Shown piece after piece: positions 5,079-5,664 of a DNA stretch of 5,664 nucleotides. How positions within the stretch are numbered: position 1 is the stretch's first letter; the number at the start of each line of letters is the position of its first letter. The notes beneath the pieces were generated by a model. That model saw nothing but the letters and a program-made list of their open reading frames with translations, ran no database searches and had not been told where the DNA came from. The position numbers were made by a program, and so were the translations under genes. The DNA is from Nitrospinota bacterium (GTDB taxonomy: Bacteria; UBA8248). The stretch lies in the NCBI GenBank assembly GCA_029937135.1, contig JAPYQX010000029.1, forward strand, positions 9,723 through 15,386. Direction: 5' to 3'.

Positions 5079-5664
5079 CCCTGGGGCTTCACAGCGTCCT
5101 TGCGCCGGGGCTCGGGGTAGATGTCGGCGTCGATGAGCACATCCACCAGGACGGGCTTGTCCTGCTTCAACGCCTCCGTGTAGACATCCTCGAGCTCGCT
5201 CGGGTCCTCGACGCGGTAGCCGACCGCCCCGAAGGCGCGCGCGTAGTCGTCGAAGCGGGGGTTCCCGATGGCGTCGCCGATATAGCGCTCGTTATAAAAG
5301 TGGCGCTGGTAGGCCCGCTCGGAACCGAGGTTGTGGTTGTTGAGGATGATGGTGACGGTGTTGAGTTTTTCGCGGATGGCGGTTTCGAGCTCGGCCCCGT
5401 TGAAGAGGAAGGCGCCGTCCCCGCTGAGGGTGACGACGGGGCGGTCCGGGCAGGCGAGCTTCGCGCCCAGCCCGAGGGGGTAGCCGATTCCGATGGCGGC
5501 CAGGTCCTGCGGGGCGAGGAAGCTCCGGGGCCGGTCGAACTGATGGTACTCGTAGACGTAGCCCGCCGCGCTTCCGGCATCGAGAGTGATGATGGCATTC
5601 TGGGGCATCACCTTGGCAAGAGCCATCTGCGCCCGGCGCGGGTCGATGGGTTTGGAGCCATAGC
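5075..5664 (-). CDS. ThDP-dependent enzyme, acetolactate synthase/decarboxylase superfamily, C-terminal part (5' end outside window)
   Basis: The frame is open to the right edge, so only about the last 195 residues of a protein that usually has 530-600 are present. The text KPIDPRRAQMALAKVMP upstream of an internal ATG at 5626 matches the start of the C-terminal ThDP-binding domain, so that ATG is not the true start. LSGDGAF (residues 67-73 counted from that ATG) and LNN (95-97) form the GDG-to-NN motif that binds Mg2+ and diphosphate. APQDLAAIGIGYPLGLGAKLA (38-58) is the usual glycine-rich helix before it. NLGSERAYQ follows the NN pair, in the position where acetolactate synthases have LGMVRQWQ. 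Without the N-terminal catalytic glutamate and middle domain, synthase, decarboxylase, lyase and carboligase cannot be told apart. It converges on the GH20 gene with a 4-base overlap. Confidence 0.85.
   Translation of the reverse strand, partial: YGSKPIDPRRAQMALAKVMPQNAIITLDAGSAAGYVYEYHQFDRPRSFLAPQDLAAIGIGYPLGLGAKLACPDRPVVTLSGDGAFLFNGAELETAIREKLNTVTIILNNHNLGSERAYQRHFYNERYIGDAIGNPRFDDYARAFGAVGYRVEDPSELEDVYTEALKQDKPVLVDVLIDADIYPEPRRKDAVKPQG

Noticed and set aside
5076..5626. ATG at 5626 as start of the ThDP enzyme
   Set aside because: The frame stays open to the window edge and the upstream residues match the family; this Met is internal.

Overview
The window is a stretch of a GC-rich bacterial chromosome (many lines of the central and right parts exceed 65% G+C; the first 340 bases are nearer 50%). 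Shine-Dalgarno sites, one TTG start, short intergenic gaps and a bacterial TrmL fit a Gram-negative-type, probably uncultivated lineage. No rRNA, tRNA, phage, transposon or CRISPR sequence is visible, so taxonomy cannot be fixed. Most of the window looks like ordinary core and catabolic genes.

Left (1-846, + strand): a Popeye-domain (POPDC)-like protein with three membrane helices followed by a cyclic-nucleotide-binding-type beta-barrel. It is cut in two by a single in-frame TAG at 340-342, at the junction between membrane anchor and sensor domain. The frame stays open on both sides, so this is a one-codon lesion, an amber readthrough case or a sequencing error. A terminator-like hairpin (798-831) lies inside the last codons of this frame.

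Centre (853-2377): trmL (+ strand, tRNA wobble-base 2'-O-methyltransferase) converges on a fold-type-II PLP enzyme (- strand) of the threonine/serine dehydratase group that lacks an ACT domain. The 100 bases between them hold short GAAC-headed repeats on a 14-base spacing. The dehydratase has a clear RBS and an extended -10 motif.

Right (2378-5078, + strand): a divergent regulatory gap leads into an M28-type metallopeptidase (TTG start, strong RBS), followed 82 bases later by a signal-less GH20 glycosidase resembling hexosaminidase D. The glycosidase has a pentapeptide-repeat insertion and an unassigned helical C-terminal region. Both proteins look cytoplasmic and could together process imported glycopeptide or amino-sugar material, with the divergent dehydratase handling hydroxy-amino acids; that link is inference from neighbourhood only.

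Far right (5075-5664, - strand): the C-terminal third of a ThDP-dependent enzyme of the acetolactate synthase/decarboxylase superfamily. It runs off the window edge and shares a CTAG tetranucleotide of overlapping stop codons with the glycosidase. The most notable item is the amber-split POPDC-like gene; I see no convincing new multi-gene system.
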